Assembly: GCF_900112495.1 (NCBI RefSeq)
Contig: NZ_FOMA01000006.1
Span: 62,001 to 126,000 of the forward strand
Direction of reading: 5' to 3'
From: Bacillus sp. OV322
Lineage (GTDB): Bacteria > Bacillota > Bacilli > Bacillales > DSM-1321
Length of the DNA: 64,000 nucleotides
Shown here: one piece after another, positions 51,528 through 59,457 of the stretch
How the letters are laid out: every line of letters starts with the position of its first letter
How positions within the stretch are numbered: the first letter of the stretch is position 1
The notes under the pieces: model-generated
The model's input: only the letters and a program-made list of their open reading frames with translations
Told to the model about the DNA's origin: nothing
Databases searched by the model: none
Program-made: the position numbers and the translations under genes

Positions 51528-53401
51528 AAATAACAGACCTTTTACAATATGATACTATTATTCTTGAATTAGCTTCAGAATCCAAAGACAGTGTCATTGA
51601 CGAATTAGTTGCCAAGCTGGAGGGAGCGGGAAGGCTGCACGATCCCGTTAGCTACAAGGCTGCCATATTGGATAGGGAAAAACAAAGCACAACAGGCATC
51701 GGAGAAGGAATTGCCATCCCCCATGCCAAAACTGCAGCGGTAAAAAAGCCAAGCATCTGCTTCGGACGTTCCAGCCGCGGGGTTGAATATGAATCACTGG
51801 ACGGACAGCCATCACATCTTTTCTTTATGATTGCAGCAAGCGAAGGTGCTGATAACGATCATTTGGAAACGCTGTCAAGACTTTCGTCTCTATTAATGGA
51901 TGCAGAGTTCCGCGGTAAGCTGCTTAGTGCTTCAAAGGCAGGTGAAATACTTGAGCTGATAGATAAAAAAGAACAAGAAAGCGAAAGTCAGAATGAATCG
52001 GAAGAATTTGCTACATCAAGGATGCTGCTTGCCGTTACCGCTTGTCCGACAGGCATTGCCCACACTTACATGGCAGCTGATGCTTTAAAGGCGAAAGCAA
52101 AAGAGTTGGGTGTGAACATTAAGGTAGAGACAAATGGTTCCACCGGGATAAAAAATAAACTGACTAATGAAGAAATACGGGCGGCTGATGCCATTATCGT
52201 TGCTGCCGATAAACAGGTAGAGATGGATCGCTTTGCAGGAAAGCCTGTCATTATTGTTCCTGTCGCACAGGGCATAAGGAAGCCCCAGGAATTGATCCAA
52301 AGGGCAATGAAACAGGAGGCACCTATTTATAAGGCGGGGAAAAATACCGCTGGAAGCGGTGAAGATGCCGGTTCAACATCAAAACTGGGGGGATTTTACA
52401 AGCATTTAATGAACGGTGTTTCCAATATGCTTCCGTTTGTTGTTGGAGGCGGAATTTTGATAGCCCTTTCATTCTTTTTTGGCATTCATGCCTCAGATCC
52501 AAAAGACCCCAGCTATAATCCGATTGCAGGTGCCCTGGGATACATTGGCGGGGGAGATCATGGCGCATTCTTCTTCCTTGTTCCAATTCTTGCCGGGTTC
52601 ATCGCAAGCAGCATCGCTGACCGGCCAGGGTTTGCACCGGGAATTGTCGGCGGATATCTGGCAGCCCAGGCCCATGCTGGTTTTCTTGGCGGATTGATTG
52701 CAGGATTCCTTGCCGGATACGTTGTATTAGGGCTTAAGAAATTATTTGATAAACTGCCGCAGCAGCTTGAAGGAATAAAGCCAGTTCTGCTGTACCCGGT
52801 TTTTGGAATCCTGATTACAGGATTAATTATGCTGTACGTGATTAATGACCCGGTAACAGCCATAAATACAGGCTTGACTTCCTGGCTGCAGGGATTATCA
52901 GGTGCGAATGCCATTCTGCTCGGCATCATCCTTGGCGGAATGATGGCAGTAGATATGGGTGGTCCGATTAATAAAGCAGCCTTTACATTTGGTATTGCTG
53001 CCATCCAGGCAGGAAGCCTTGGGCCTCATGCGGCCGTTATGGCAGGAGGGATGGTTCCTCCACTCGGTATTGCACTCGCTACCACTTTTTTTAAGCATAA
53101 ATTTACAGAAACAGAACGAAAATCAGGATTTACCAACTATTTCATGGGAATATCCTTTATAACAGAAGGGGCAATTCCTTTCGCAGCTGCTGATCCTCTC
53201 AGGGTAATCATCAGCAGTGTAATCGGATCTGCGATTGCCGGTGCCCTTACCATGGTTTTTGGCATCACTCTCCCGGCACCGCACGGAGGAATATTCGTAA
53301 TCGGCCTCGTCAACCATCCGCTCCTGTATGCAGCAGCGATATTGGCTGGATCTATTGTGACAGCCCTCATTCTCGGGGTCTGGAAAAAACAGAAAATATA
53401 A
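51524..53401 (+). CDS. fruA: PTS fructose-specific EIIABC component
   Basis: 625 residues. EIIA at the N-terminus with phosphorylated His near 67 (GIAIPHAKT); EIIB with Cys near 174 (TACPTGIAHTYMAADAL); EIIC from about 285 with roughly eight to nine membrane helices (LPFVVGGGILIALSF, GGPINKAAF, EGAIPFAAADPLR). Takes up fructose as fructose-1-phosphate for FruK. Last gene of fruRKA. Confidence 0.95.
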   Translation: MKITDLLQYDTIILELASESKDSVIDELVAKLEGAGRLHDPVSYKAAILDREKQSTTGIGEGIAIPHAKTAAVKKPSICFGRSSRGVEYESLDGQPSHLFFMIAASEGADNDHLETLSRLSSLLMDAEFRGKLLSASKAGEILELIDKKEQESESQNESEEFATSRMLLAVTACPTGIAHTYMAADALKAKAKELGVNIKVETNGSTGIKNKLTNEEIRAADAIIVAADKQVEMDRFAGKPVIIVPVAQGIRKPQELIQRAMKQEAPIYKAGKNTAGSGEDAGSTSKLGGFYKHLMNGVSNMLPFVVGGGILIALSFFFGIHASDPKDPSYNPIAGALGYIGGGDHGAFFFLVPILAGFIASSIADRPGFAPGIVGGYLAAQAHAGFLGGLIAGFLAGYVVLGLKKLFDKLPQQLEGIKPVLLYPVFGILITGLIMLYVINDPVTAINTGLTSWLQGLSGANAILLGIILGGMMAVDMGGPINKAAFTFGIAAIQAGSLGPHAAVMAGGMVPPLGIALATTFFKHKFTETERKSGFTNYFMGISFITEGAIPFAAADPLRVIISSVIGSAIAGALTMVFGITLPAPHGGIFVIGLVNHPLLYAAAILAGSIVTALILGVWKKQKI

Positions 53402-53425
53402 TGTTAGTCACGTAAGATGCTCAAT

Positions 53426-53457
53426 AAGCAGGCTTTGTTGAAAAGCCTGCTTTTTTA
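53426..53457 (+). terminator. Terminator of fruRKA
   Basis: AAGCAGGCTTT, loop, AAAAGCCTGCTT, then TTTTA. Confidence 0.88.
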
Positions 53458-53687
53458 TGGAAAAATACCGGGGGGAATTAGGCCTGCTTACGTCTCACAG
53501 CGGAGGGAACAATCTGCAATCATCACTTCATAACAGCCGGAAACATATTGATCTGTTTGGTCCTTCAAGTATGGTAAAATCAATTTACCTGATTTTACCT
53601 GAGGTACATATTTTAATGAGTCATAAAGCTAAGCTTCATCCTTAAGCTGACAGGGGATTATGGCAATATGGAAGGAGAGGAAAGGTT

Positions 53688-54500
53688 TTGGATCTTTTAT
53701 TCGATCACCTTGTACATTTTATAAAACGCAGCCCTGCTGAGGCAGCTGATAAAATGAAGGAAATTGGCCGCCACGCTGTAATTGGCGGCAAACATGAAAA
53801 ATGGGGAACCTGGAACAGCCTGATGCATGCCGGCTTGGCTTATATTGAATTTTTGGCTGTGAATGACATAGAGAAGGCTAGGCATGCCGACAATGATCTG
53901 ATTTCCCTGCTTCTGCAAAATCATCATCATGAAGGCTTCGGTGCCATTTGCTTTCGGACCAAAAATATATCCGCACTCAGGAATGTTCTGCTTCAAAAAG
54001 GTATGAATCCCAAAAAGGTGATACATGCCGAACGGCGGCTTGAAGATGGAGCATTGCTGCAATGGAAAATGCTTTTTATCGAACAAAAAGAAGGAGAACT
54101 TCCATTGCCGTTTTTCATTGAGTGGGAAGAGGATTCAATCAGACTGAAGAATTTGCTTGATAGGGGTATAATAATCAAAAGCGGAGCGGATGAAGGGATT
54201 TCATCTGTATATTTTAGGGTAAAAAATTGTAAGGCAACAGCAGCAAAATGGAGCATGCTCCTTGATGCAAAGATAGAAGAATATTATTTGGATCACACGC
54301 TCGATTGTTTCTGCTGTTCTGTCATTGCAGGAGGGACACGTCTTATTTTTGCAGAGCCTGCTGCAAAATGCCAGCAGTCTGCTGACACTGAAGAAACAGA
54401 TCAGAAGCCATTTAAGGTATGCATAAAAACCATAAATGGAACAGACTTTGTACAAGAAATCATGGGAAGCTGGTATGAGTTTTCCAAAAGGAGAGGATAA
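53688..54500 (+). CDS. VOC/glyoxalase-like domain protein
   Basis: 270 residues from TTG 53688 behind GGAGAGG. The N-terminal LFDHLVHFIKRSPAEAADKM, then WGTWNSLMHAGLAYIEFLAV, resembles the glyoxalase-like family with paired beta-alpha-beta-beta-beta modules; the second module starts near SSVYFRVKNCKATAAKW. His9 and Glu62 (YIEFLAV) could bind a metal. Function unknown; two bases upstream of the yjbQ-like gene, so probably cotranscribed. Confidence 0.72.
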   Translation: MDLLFDHLVHFIKRSPAEAADKMKEIGRHAVIGGKHEKWGTWNSLMHAGLAYIEFLAVNDIEKARHADNDLISLLLQNHHHEGFGAICFRTKNISALRNVLLQKGMNPKKVIHAERRLEDGALLQWKMLFIEQKEGELPLPFFIEWEEDSIRLKNLLDRGIIIKSGADEGISSVYFRVKNCKATAAKWSMLLDAKIEEYYLDHTLDCFCCSVIAGGTRLIFAEPAAKCQQSADTEETDQKPFKVCIKTINGTDFVQEIMGSWYEFSKRRG

Positions 54501-54502
54501 GC

Positions 54503-54904
54503 ATGATCAAAAAAATTAGCGTGAGTACAAGGAAAAGAGATGAAATCATAGACCTGACGCCAGAAGTCAGGGAATTCATAAAGGAAACAGGCTTTGAAGA
54601 AGGCATAGCAGTTATTTATTCAGCACATACAACCGCCGGAATAACCATAAATGAAAATGCTGACCCTGATGTTAAAACAGATTTTCTGAGAATGCTTGAT
54701 GAAATTTTCCCGTGGAACCATGAACTCGATTTGCATGCTGAAGGAAATACTGCAGCACATCTAAAAACCTCCTTCACTGGCCCGTCACAGCAGGTAATCG
54801 TCCATAAAGGCAATCCCATTCTTGGAACATGGCAGGGGATTTATTTTTGTGAATTTGATGGTCCAAGAGAACGGCAGGTATATATTACATTGTTAGGGAA
54901 ATAA
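54503..54904 (+). CDS. YjbQ-family (UPF0047) protein
   Basis: 133 residues, full family length. Conserved: VIYSAHTTAGITINENADPD, read as SAHTTAGITINENADPD, then HAEGNTAAHLKTSFTGPSQ and LGTWQGIYFCEFDGPRER. The histidines probably bind a metal. Family members are annotated as secondary thiamine-phosphate synthases on genetic evidence; the physiological reaction is not settled. AGAGGATAAGC ribosome site overlaps the previous gene's end. Confidence 0.88.
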   Translation: MIKKISVSTRKRDEIIDLTPEVREFIKETGFEEGIAVIYSAHTTAGITINENADPDVKTDFLRMLDEIFPWNHELDLHAEGNTAAHLKTSFTGPSQQVIVHKGNPILGTWQGIYFCEFDGPRERQVYITLLGK

Positions 54905-54929
54905 GGGACATTTGCATGTCTCTTTTTTT
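54903..54929 (+). terminator. Terminator of the yjbQ-like gene
   Basis: AGGGACA-TTTGCA-TGTCTCT followed by T residues. The T-tract abuts a miniature element. Confidence 0.75.
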
Positions 54930-54935
54930 GTTTTT

Positions 54936-55151
54936 GGCTCTTTTCTTAAAGATTGTTGTTTTTTAATGAGTTGTGAGAGGTGATTTCATTTTTAAATGAG
55001 GTTGATTGGAGTGCAAGGTGCGAGACTCCTGCGGGATTAGCGGGAAGGTGAGACCCCGCAGGCGAAGCCGAGGAGGCTCATCGCCCGCCCCGCGGAAAGC
55101 GAGCATCCTGGAGCGGAAATCAACCCCTTATTCCATAGCAACAAAGTTTAC
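54936..55151 (+). mobile_element. Miniature inverted-repeat element, copy 4
   Basis: Left end GGCTCTTTTCTTAAAG, complete GC-rich centre (GAGACTCCTGCGGGA...GGTGAGACCCCGCAGG...AGCCGAGGAGGCTCA...CCCCGCGGAAAGCGAG...ATCCTGGAGCGGAAATCAA) and TTCCATAGCAACAAAGTTTAC near the right end. The outermost right bases (AAAACAGCC) are lost. It sits immediately after a terminator T-tract. Confidence 0.8.
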
Positions 55152-55244
55152 ATTATGGAACGGAAATTAAATTAACCACTTTGTTTTTAGCAGCAAAATA
55201 TAGGAAAGTAGCCTGAAAATATTTAAATATTTTTAAGAGAGTGA

Positions 55245-55273
55245 TTGACGGTATGGAAAATAAACAATAAAAT
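55245..55273 (+). promoter_or_regulatory. Promoter of the MFS transporter gene
   Basis: TTGACG, 17 bases, TAAAAT, about 95 bases before the start codon. Confidence 0.55.
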
Positions 55274-55370
55274 CAGAAAATAGTCAATTGTTTAACGGCT
55301 TACATGTCATGTATCAAAAGGATTATATAGTCCGGAGAAAGAGCGGATATACATAGGAAATGGGGATTAT

Positions 55371-56603
55371 ATGAGCAGAATATTTCGTGAGGTTGGCCCG
55401 ATTGGCTGGAATATTATTATTGGAACAATGTTCGGCAGGATGGCTATATCCATGAGCATGCCATTTTTAGCGATATATTTGACCAAAACCCTGCATGCGT
55501 CACCCGCCGAGGCAGGTGCGATTGTGGCAGTAAGTGCCTTGGCGGGCGTATTTTCAAGCTTCATTGGAGGATATTTATCCGACAGATTCGGGAGGAGGAA
55601 TATCCTTCTTATTTCTGTCTTTTTGTGGGCAGCAGTATTTGCCGGGTTTGGGGCAGCACATAGTGTTATTGCTTTTTTTATCATGAATTCATTGAATGGT
55701 TTATGCAAATCGCTGTTTGAACCATCTTCACGGGCTCTGCTGTCTGATATCACTGAACCGAAAAACAGGCTGATGATTTTCAATTTAAGATATACAGCGA
55801 TTAACGTGGGGGTGACCTTTGGCCCTATTCTTGGATTGAAGCTTGGATCATCACACTCTACGGCAACCTTCTTTGCAGCGTCGGGTATATATATATTATA
55901 TGGAATATCTCTGGCCATTTCTTTAAAGCATTATGTCCCAAAAAGGAGGACTTCAGAGAATCGTGTTGCATTAAACGAAGCGTTATCACTAATCAGGAAA
56001 GACAAAATCTTCACATTGACACTTTTAGCCATGATTCTTTCCATCATAGGTTTTTCCCAGTTCAATTCCACACTTCCTCAGTATTTTTCAGAGTCTTCGT
56101 TTGAAAATGGTGTGGCAGTATTTTCCTATCTTCTCGCATTGAATGCTGTGGCGGTCGTTCTGATCCAATATCCGCTGGTACAGCTTGGAAAGAAATTATC
56201 ACCTCTGGTGTCGATCATGGCAGGGAACTTTGTCATTTGCTTATCACTGATTGGGTTTGGTTTTGCACATAATATTGCATCCCTGATTGTCCTTATTCTT
56301 CTTTTTACAGTCGGTGAAGTTCTTATGTTCAGCATGACTGATATTTTTATTGATGAAATTGCCGATCCATCTTTAAAAGGAACCTACTTTGGGGCAATGG
56401 GTTTCAATGGGCTCGGCAATGTTTTAGGGCCGCTGCTTGGAGGATATCTGCTTCAATCCTTTGGAGCAGGAAAGCCGATGTACTTATTCGGTACATTAAG
56501 TGCTGCTGCTTTTATTGGAGTACCATTGTTTTTTTATGTACATATGCTGCTGAAAAGAAAAAAGGCGCATAACCTGGGTGACAAAAAGCTGCATGTGCTT
56601 TAA
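55371..56603 (+). CDS. Major facilitator superfamily efflux transporter
   Basis: 410 residues with twelve predicted helices. The cytoplasmic loop 2-3 signature is GGYLSDRFGRRN near residue 65, and drug-proton antiporter motif C may correspond to NVGVTFGPILGLKLG. Likely an exporter of DHA1 type similar to YttB/YqjV of Bacillus; substrate unknown. Standalone transcription unit. Confidence 0.85.
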   Translation: MSRIFREVGPIGWNIIIGTMFGRMAISMSMPFLAIYLTKTLHASPAEAGAIVAVSALAGVFSSFIGGYLSDRFGRRNILLISVFLWAAVFAGFGAAHSVIAFFIMNSLNGLCKSLFEPSSRALLSDITEPKNRLMIFNLRYTAINVGVTFGPILGLKLGSSHSTATFFAASGIYILYGISLAISLKHYVPKRRTSENRVALNEALSLIRKDKIFTLTLLAMILSIIGFSQFNSTLPQYFSESSFENGVAVFSYLLALNAVAVVLIQYPLVQLGKKLSPLVSIMAGNFVICLSLIGFGFAHNIASLIVLILLFTVGEVLMFSMTDIFIDEIADPSLKGTYFGAMGFNGLGNVLGPLLGGYLLQSFGAGKPMYLFGTLSAAAFIGVPLFFYVHMLLKRKKAHNLGDKKLHVL

Positions 56604-56713
56604 CTTAAACGAAAGCTTGGAATGATTTCCTCTATTTCCTTGGGAAATATTAAGCGCTGTTTTTTTTTCGTTCCTCTGTTATCCTTGTTTTTGGTTAACA
56701 AGGAGGTAGGATC

Positions 56714-57328
56714 ATGACAAAAATACGCAATCAGGCGTTCATAATGTCTCTTGGAATAATATTGTTTGTGGTATTGACGTTTGTGCCAGAACATTCAACA
56801 TATGCAGCTGTACCAGTGAAAAAACACACGATTAAACAGGGAGAAAATCTTTGGGAAATCGCGAAAAAATATGGAGTATCTGTTAAGTCACTAAAAAAAG
56901 TGAACCATAATGATAACAATGTGGCTGAACCTGGAAAAGTGCTGGAAATCCCGCAATCTCCTATCAGCAATCATGATAAAGAGCTGCTTGGCAGACTTGT
57001 GAATGCCGAAGCAAAAGGAGAACCGTATAAAGGCAAGGTGGCGGTTGCTGCAGTGGTACTGAACCGCGTTCATAATAAACAGTTTCCGGATTCCATTCAT
57101 GGAGTCATTTATCAGAAGAACCAATTCGAGCCTGTTTCAAATGGCAGCATCAATAAAAAGGCAGGGTCTGATTCAAAGCGTGCAGTGAATGAAGCAATAG
57201 CCATCCAGGGATATACTTATAAAGAATTGTATTTTTACAATCCCAGCTTGACTAAGAGCAAATGGATGAGAACATTGAAGGTAGTCAGAGTAATCGGCGG
57301 CCATCATTTTGCCGTAGGGCAGGGTTAA
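56714..57328 (+). CDS. LysM plus Hydrolase_2 cell-wall hydrolase (YkvT type)
   Basis: 204 residues. Signal peptide with hydrophobic core IMSLGIILFVVLTFV; one LysM domain (about 36-78; HTIKQGENLWEIAKKYGVS and LKKVN); and a SleB/CwlJ-like Hydrolase_2 domain (about 90-203; LLGRLVNAEAKGEPYKGKVAVAAVVLNR in parts, NQFEPVSNG, GGHHFAVG). The catalytic glutamate is likely in NAEAKGE. Cleaves peptidoglycan, probably spore cortex or vegetative wall. AAGGAGGTAGGA ribosome site, partly inside a CCTTGTT/AACAAGG hairpin. Confidence 0.87.
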   Translation: MTKIRNQAFIMSLGIILFVVLTFVPEHSTYAAVPVKKHTIKQGENLWEIAKKYGVSVKSLKKVNHNDNNVAEPGKVLEIPQSPISNHDKELLGRLVNAEAKGEPYKGKVAVAAVVLNRVHNKQFPDSIHGVIYQKNQFEPVSNGSINKKAGSDSKRAVNEAIAIQGYTYKELYFYNPSLTKSKWMRTLKVVRVIGGHHFAVGQG

Positions 57329-57334
57329 TGGGGT

Positions 57335-57372
57335 AAAACAGCCATGAGTGCTTAAGCTCATGGCTGTTTTGT
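57335..57372. terminator. Terminator between the hydrolase and ArsR-type genes
   Basis: AAAACAGCCATGAG pairs perfectly with CTCATGGCTGTTTT; A- and T-tracts on both sides. Confidence 0.88.
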
Positions 57373-57429
57373 ATATCACCTGTCCAGCAAAAGGGAATAC
57401 ATTGAAGGGATATCATTTAAAACAGAATA

Positions 57430-58011
57430 TTATTCAATGCTGGCCCATAATTCTTTTGGATTTAGTTCATAAATGCCGTTTTCCCTGAACATAATTCCGT
57501 TTATGATAAATTCCCTTCTGATGGTGGCATAATCTTCGTGAAATTTTGTTATAAATTCATTAATTTCTTTTTCCTCGTATCTTCTCCCGGATTCCAGGCC
57601 GCTTGCAAGGTGATCGAGTATGACCAATTTTTTCTTTCTTTGTGCAGGGATGGTTTTTAAACGGCCATCTTTGGAAAGGAAATTGTCCAGGATCTTCTTA
57701 TATTCCACAGTCTTTTCATCTGTCACTTTTTCTTCCTCCCTATTTGAAATAAGCTTTGGCAATGCCTCAGAATAATAATGAAGGACATCTTCATTCAAGA
57801 AATAATAAACGGTGTTTTTATCTCTCCTGTCTTTTATGATATTTATTTCTTTCAGCCTGGAGAGATGGTGGGAAACCGTTGGCGGTGTTATACCCAATAT
57901 TCCTGCAAGGGCCCCTCCATGTTTGGGTCCTGAAGCAAGAAGAGTGACAATCCTGATCCTTTGGGCATCACCCATTGTTTTGTGAAAAGCAATAAGTTTA
58001 TCAAGCTGCAA
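57430..58011 (-). CDS. ArsR-type regulator fused to a DUF2087 domain
   Basis: 193 residues. Winged helix at the N-terminus: RIRIVTLLASGPKHGGALAG, then ITPPTVSHHLSRLKEINI and DRRDKNTVYYFL. The C-terminal part (about 105-193; ILDNFLSKDGRLKTIPAQRK, RYEEKEINEFI, YATIRREFI and NGIYEL) is DUF2087. No metal-binding cysteines. TTG 58011 follows AGGAGGTG by six bases. A 40-base palindrome lies directly upstream, suggesting autorepression. Confidence 0.85.
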   Translation of the reverse strand: MQLDKLIAFHKTMGDAQRIRIVTLLASGPKHGGALAGILGITPPTVSHHLSRLKEINIIKDRRDKNTVYYFLNEDVLHYYSEALPKLISNREEEKVTDEKTVEYKKILDNFLSKDGRLKTIPAQRKKKLVILDHLASGLESGRRYEEKEINEFITKFHEDYATIRREFIINGIMFRENGIYELNPKELWASIE

Positions 58012-58023
58012 GAATAACACCTC

Positions 58024-58063
58024 CTAATTCGATTGTTATCTAATTAGATGATAGTCGAATTAG
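58024..58063 (-). promoter_or_regulatory. 40-base palindromic operator upstream of the ArsR-DUF2087 gene
   Basis: Outer arms CTAATTCGA and TCGAATTAG, inner arms ATCTAAT and ATTAGAT meeting at a shared centre TAATTA; only three of twenty position pairs fail to match. It begins 13 bases from the start codon. Confidence 0.65.
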
Positions 58064-58085
58064 TTTGAGCTTGCAACCGTTTTTG

Positions 58086-58270
58086 TTAATGCAGGAGAAA
58101 CTTGTTTGCAGGCTGGGACACTGCAACATTATCTTTAGTGAAGGGTGATACGGATAGTGTGTTGGCCAATCGGTAAAAATTTTGGACCTTAGTGATTATT
58201 CCATCTTTTATGGTGTGGGCAATCGGGGTATACTTAGAGCAGATAAAAATAGCCGTGATGGCAGTATTTA
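58086..58270 (-). pseudogene. Possible remnant of a SnoaL-like protein
   Basis: The minus strand encodes TPIAHTIKDGIITKVQNFYR then LANTLSV, resembling the C-terminal part of SnoaL/NTF2-like proteins (pattern ...DGKI..V..Y.D...). Upstream residues do not continue the fold and there is no good start. Low confidence. Confidence 0.3.
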
Positions 58271-58367
58271 TGATTGTTGCTCTAGAGCTGTAACAAAGGG
58301 TACTGAAACCAGCGGAACTCATCCGTCCTGAAAGGGCTCTTATAAAGTGAAAGCGAAGGTGAATGCT

Positions 58368-59018
58368 TTGGCCGATACACATGTTTATACGAAAAAAGAA
58401 GAGCTGGTCAATGCCATAACCCATGGTATTGGAGCCATGCTCAGCATAGCTGCATTAGTTTTTTTGATTATTTATTCAGCAGAAGAAGGAAAACCTTGGC
58501 ATCTGGCTGCTTCCATCATTTACGGAATTTCCATGCTTGTTCTTTATATGGCGTCTACACTGGTTCATAGCTTTCCTCCTGGCAGAGCTAAAGACCTGTT
58601 GGAAATCTTTGATCATTCAGCCATATATTTTTTTATTGCAGGCACTTACACACCATTTATGATTATTTGTGTAAACGGGGTTCTCGGATGGACATTGCTT
58701 GGAATCGTCTGGGGTATAGCGGCGGGAGGAGTCATTTTTAAAGCGTTTTTTGTGAAGAAATTCCTGTTTTTATCCACGCTTCTTTATCTGGTTATGGGCT
58801 GGATGATAGTTGCAGCCTGGAGTCCCCTTAGTGCTGCGCTTCCGCCTAATGGCATGTATTTGCTCATATTCGGGGGCCTTATGTATACTGCCGGTGCAAT
58901 ATTTTATGTGTGGAGAGGTTTTCCTTTTCATCATGCTGTATGGCATCTTTTTGTGCTGGGAGGCTCTGCAGCCCACTTTTTTGCGGTACTTCTTTATGTT
59001 CTACCAATAGATGCATAA
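58368..59018 (+). CDS. Hemolysin III family membrane protein (YqfA/YplQ type)
   Basis: 216 residues, seven membrane helices of the PAQR/hemolysin III family. Conserved: EELVNAITHGIGA near the N-terminus, MLVLYMASTLVHSF, DHSAIYFFIAGTYTPF and the C-terminal FHHAVWHLFVLGGSAAHF, whose histidines with the Asp can bind zinc. TTG 58368 follows AAGGTG by six bases; the GTG at 58347 is an alternative. Despite the name, probably a membrane-homeostasis protein. Confidence 0.85.
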   Translation: MADTHVYTKKEELVNAITHGIGAMLSIAALVFLIIYSAEEGKPWHLAASIIYGISMLVLYMASTLVHSFPPGRAKDLLEIFDHSAIYFFIAGTYTPFMIICVNGVLGWTLLGIVWGIAAGGVIFKAFFVKKFLFLSTLLYLVMGWMIVAAWSPLSAALPPNGMYLLIFGGLMYTAGAIFYVWRGFPFHHAVWHLFVLGGSAAHFFAVLLYVLPIDA

Positions 59019-59095
59019 TAAGTCATAGACAGTGAAACTGCTGGTTTTAAGGGGAGTTATTCGCTGTCTTTTGTTTTCCAGTTTTGTTCACAAAA

Positions 59096-59124
59096 TTGTC
59101 ATATATAAAAAAATGTAGTATAAT
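59096..59124 (+). promoter_or_regulatory. Strong promoter of an orphan RNA
   Basis: TTGTCA, 17 bases, TATAAT. No protein gene follows before the terminator at 59261-59297. Confidence 0.65.
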
Positions 59125-59130
59125 CGTACT

Positions 59131-59297
59131 GTGCAAAGGGGTTATTATATATTTTGCATTTATACGGACTTATGGGGATAAGACCGAGTGATGGCTCTTT
59201 AGTCTAACTGGTTTTCATGTGATGAAAGCGTTAACTGAGGGTCATCCCTGTATATTTCGGAAGGTTTCTTTATTTTGCAGAAAGAGCCTTTTTTTTA
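59131..59297 (+). ncRNA. Candidate structured noncoding RNA of about 165 nt
   Basis: After TGCAAA...TTTGCA (59133-59158), a three-way-junction-like fold: P1 GGGAT-aa-GACC (59175-59185) with GGTCATCCC (59240-59248); P2 GAG...CTC (59186-59197); P3 TAGTcTAAC (59200-59208) with GTTAACTGA (59230-59238); P4 GTTTTCAT-gtg-ATGAAAGC (59211-59229). It ends in the terminator AAGGTTTCTT...AGAAAGAGCCTT plus eight T residues. No open frame with a ribosome site. It could be a small RNA or an orphaned riboswitch; I do not match it to a known class. Confidence 0.5.
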
Positions 59298-59409
59298 TGC
59301 CTTCATGAGTAACTTTGCAACCGCCTCCAGTCTTCCGCTTCCTAGGAAGGCATATGATGTTTATTAAAATAAATGCTTATATATAAAAAGCTTAAAAAAC
59401 ATATATCCA

Positions 59410-59441
59410 AGTCACCTAGTTAAGAACTTAGGTGGCTTTTT
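59410..59441 (+). terminator. Terminator-like hairpin before the murF relic
   Basis: AGTCACCTAGTT, short loop, AACTTAGGTGGCT, then TTTT. No gene ends directly upstream. Confidence 0.55.
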
Positions 59442-59457
59442 ACTGTGAAAAAAACTT

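Noticed and set aside
56670-56712. CCTTGTT/AACAAGG hairpin at the ribosome site of the LysM hydrolase
   Set aside because: Only seven base pairs and the AGG core stays largely free; too weak to propose as a regulatory switch.
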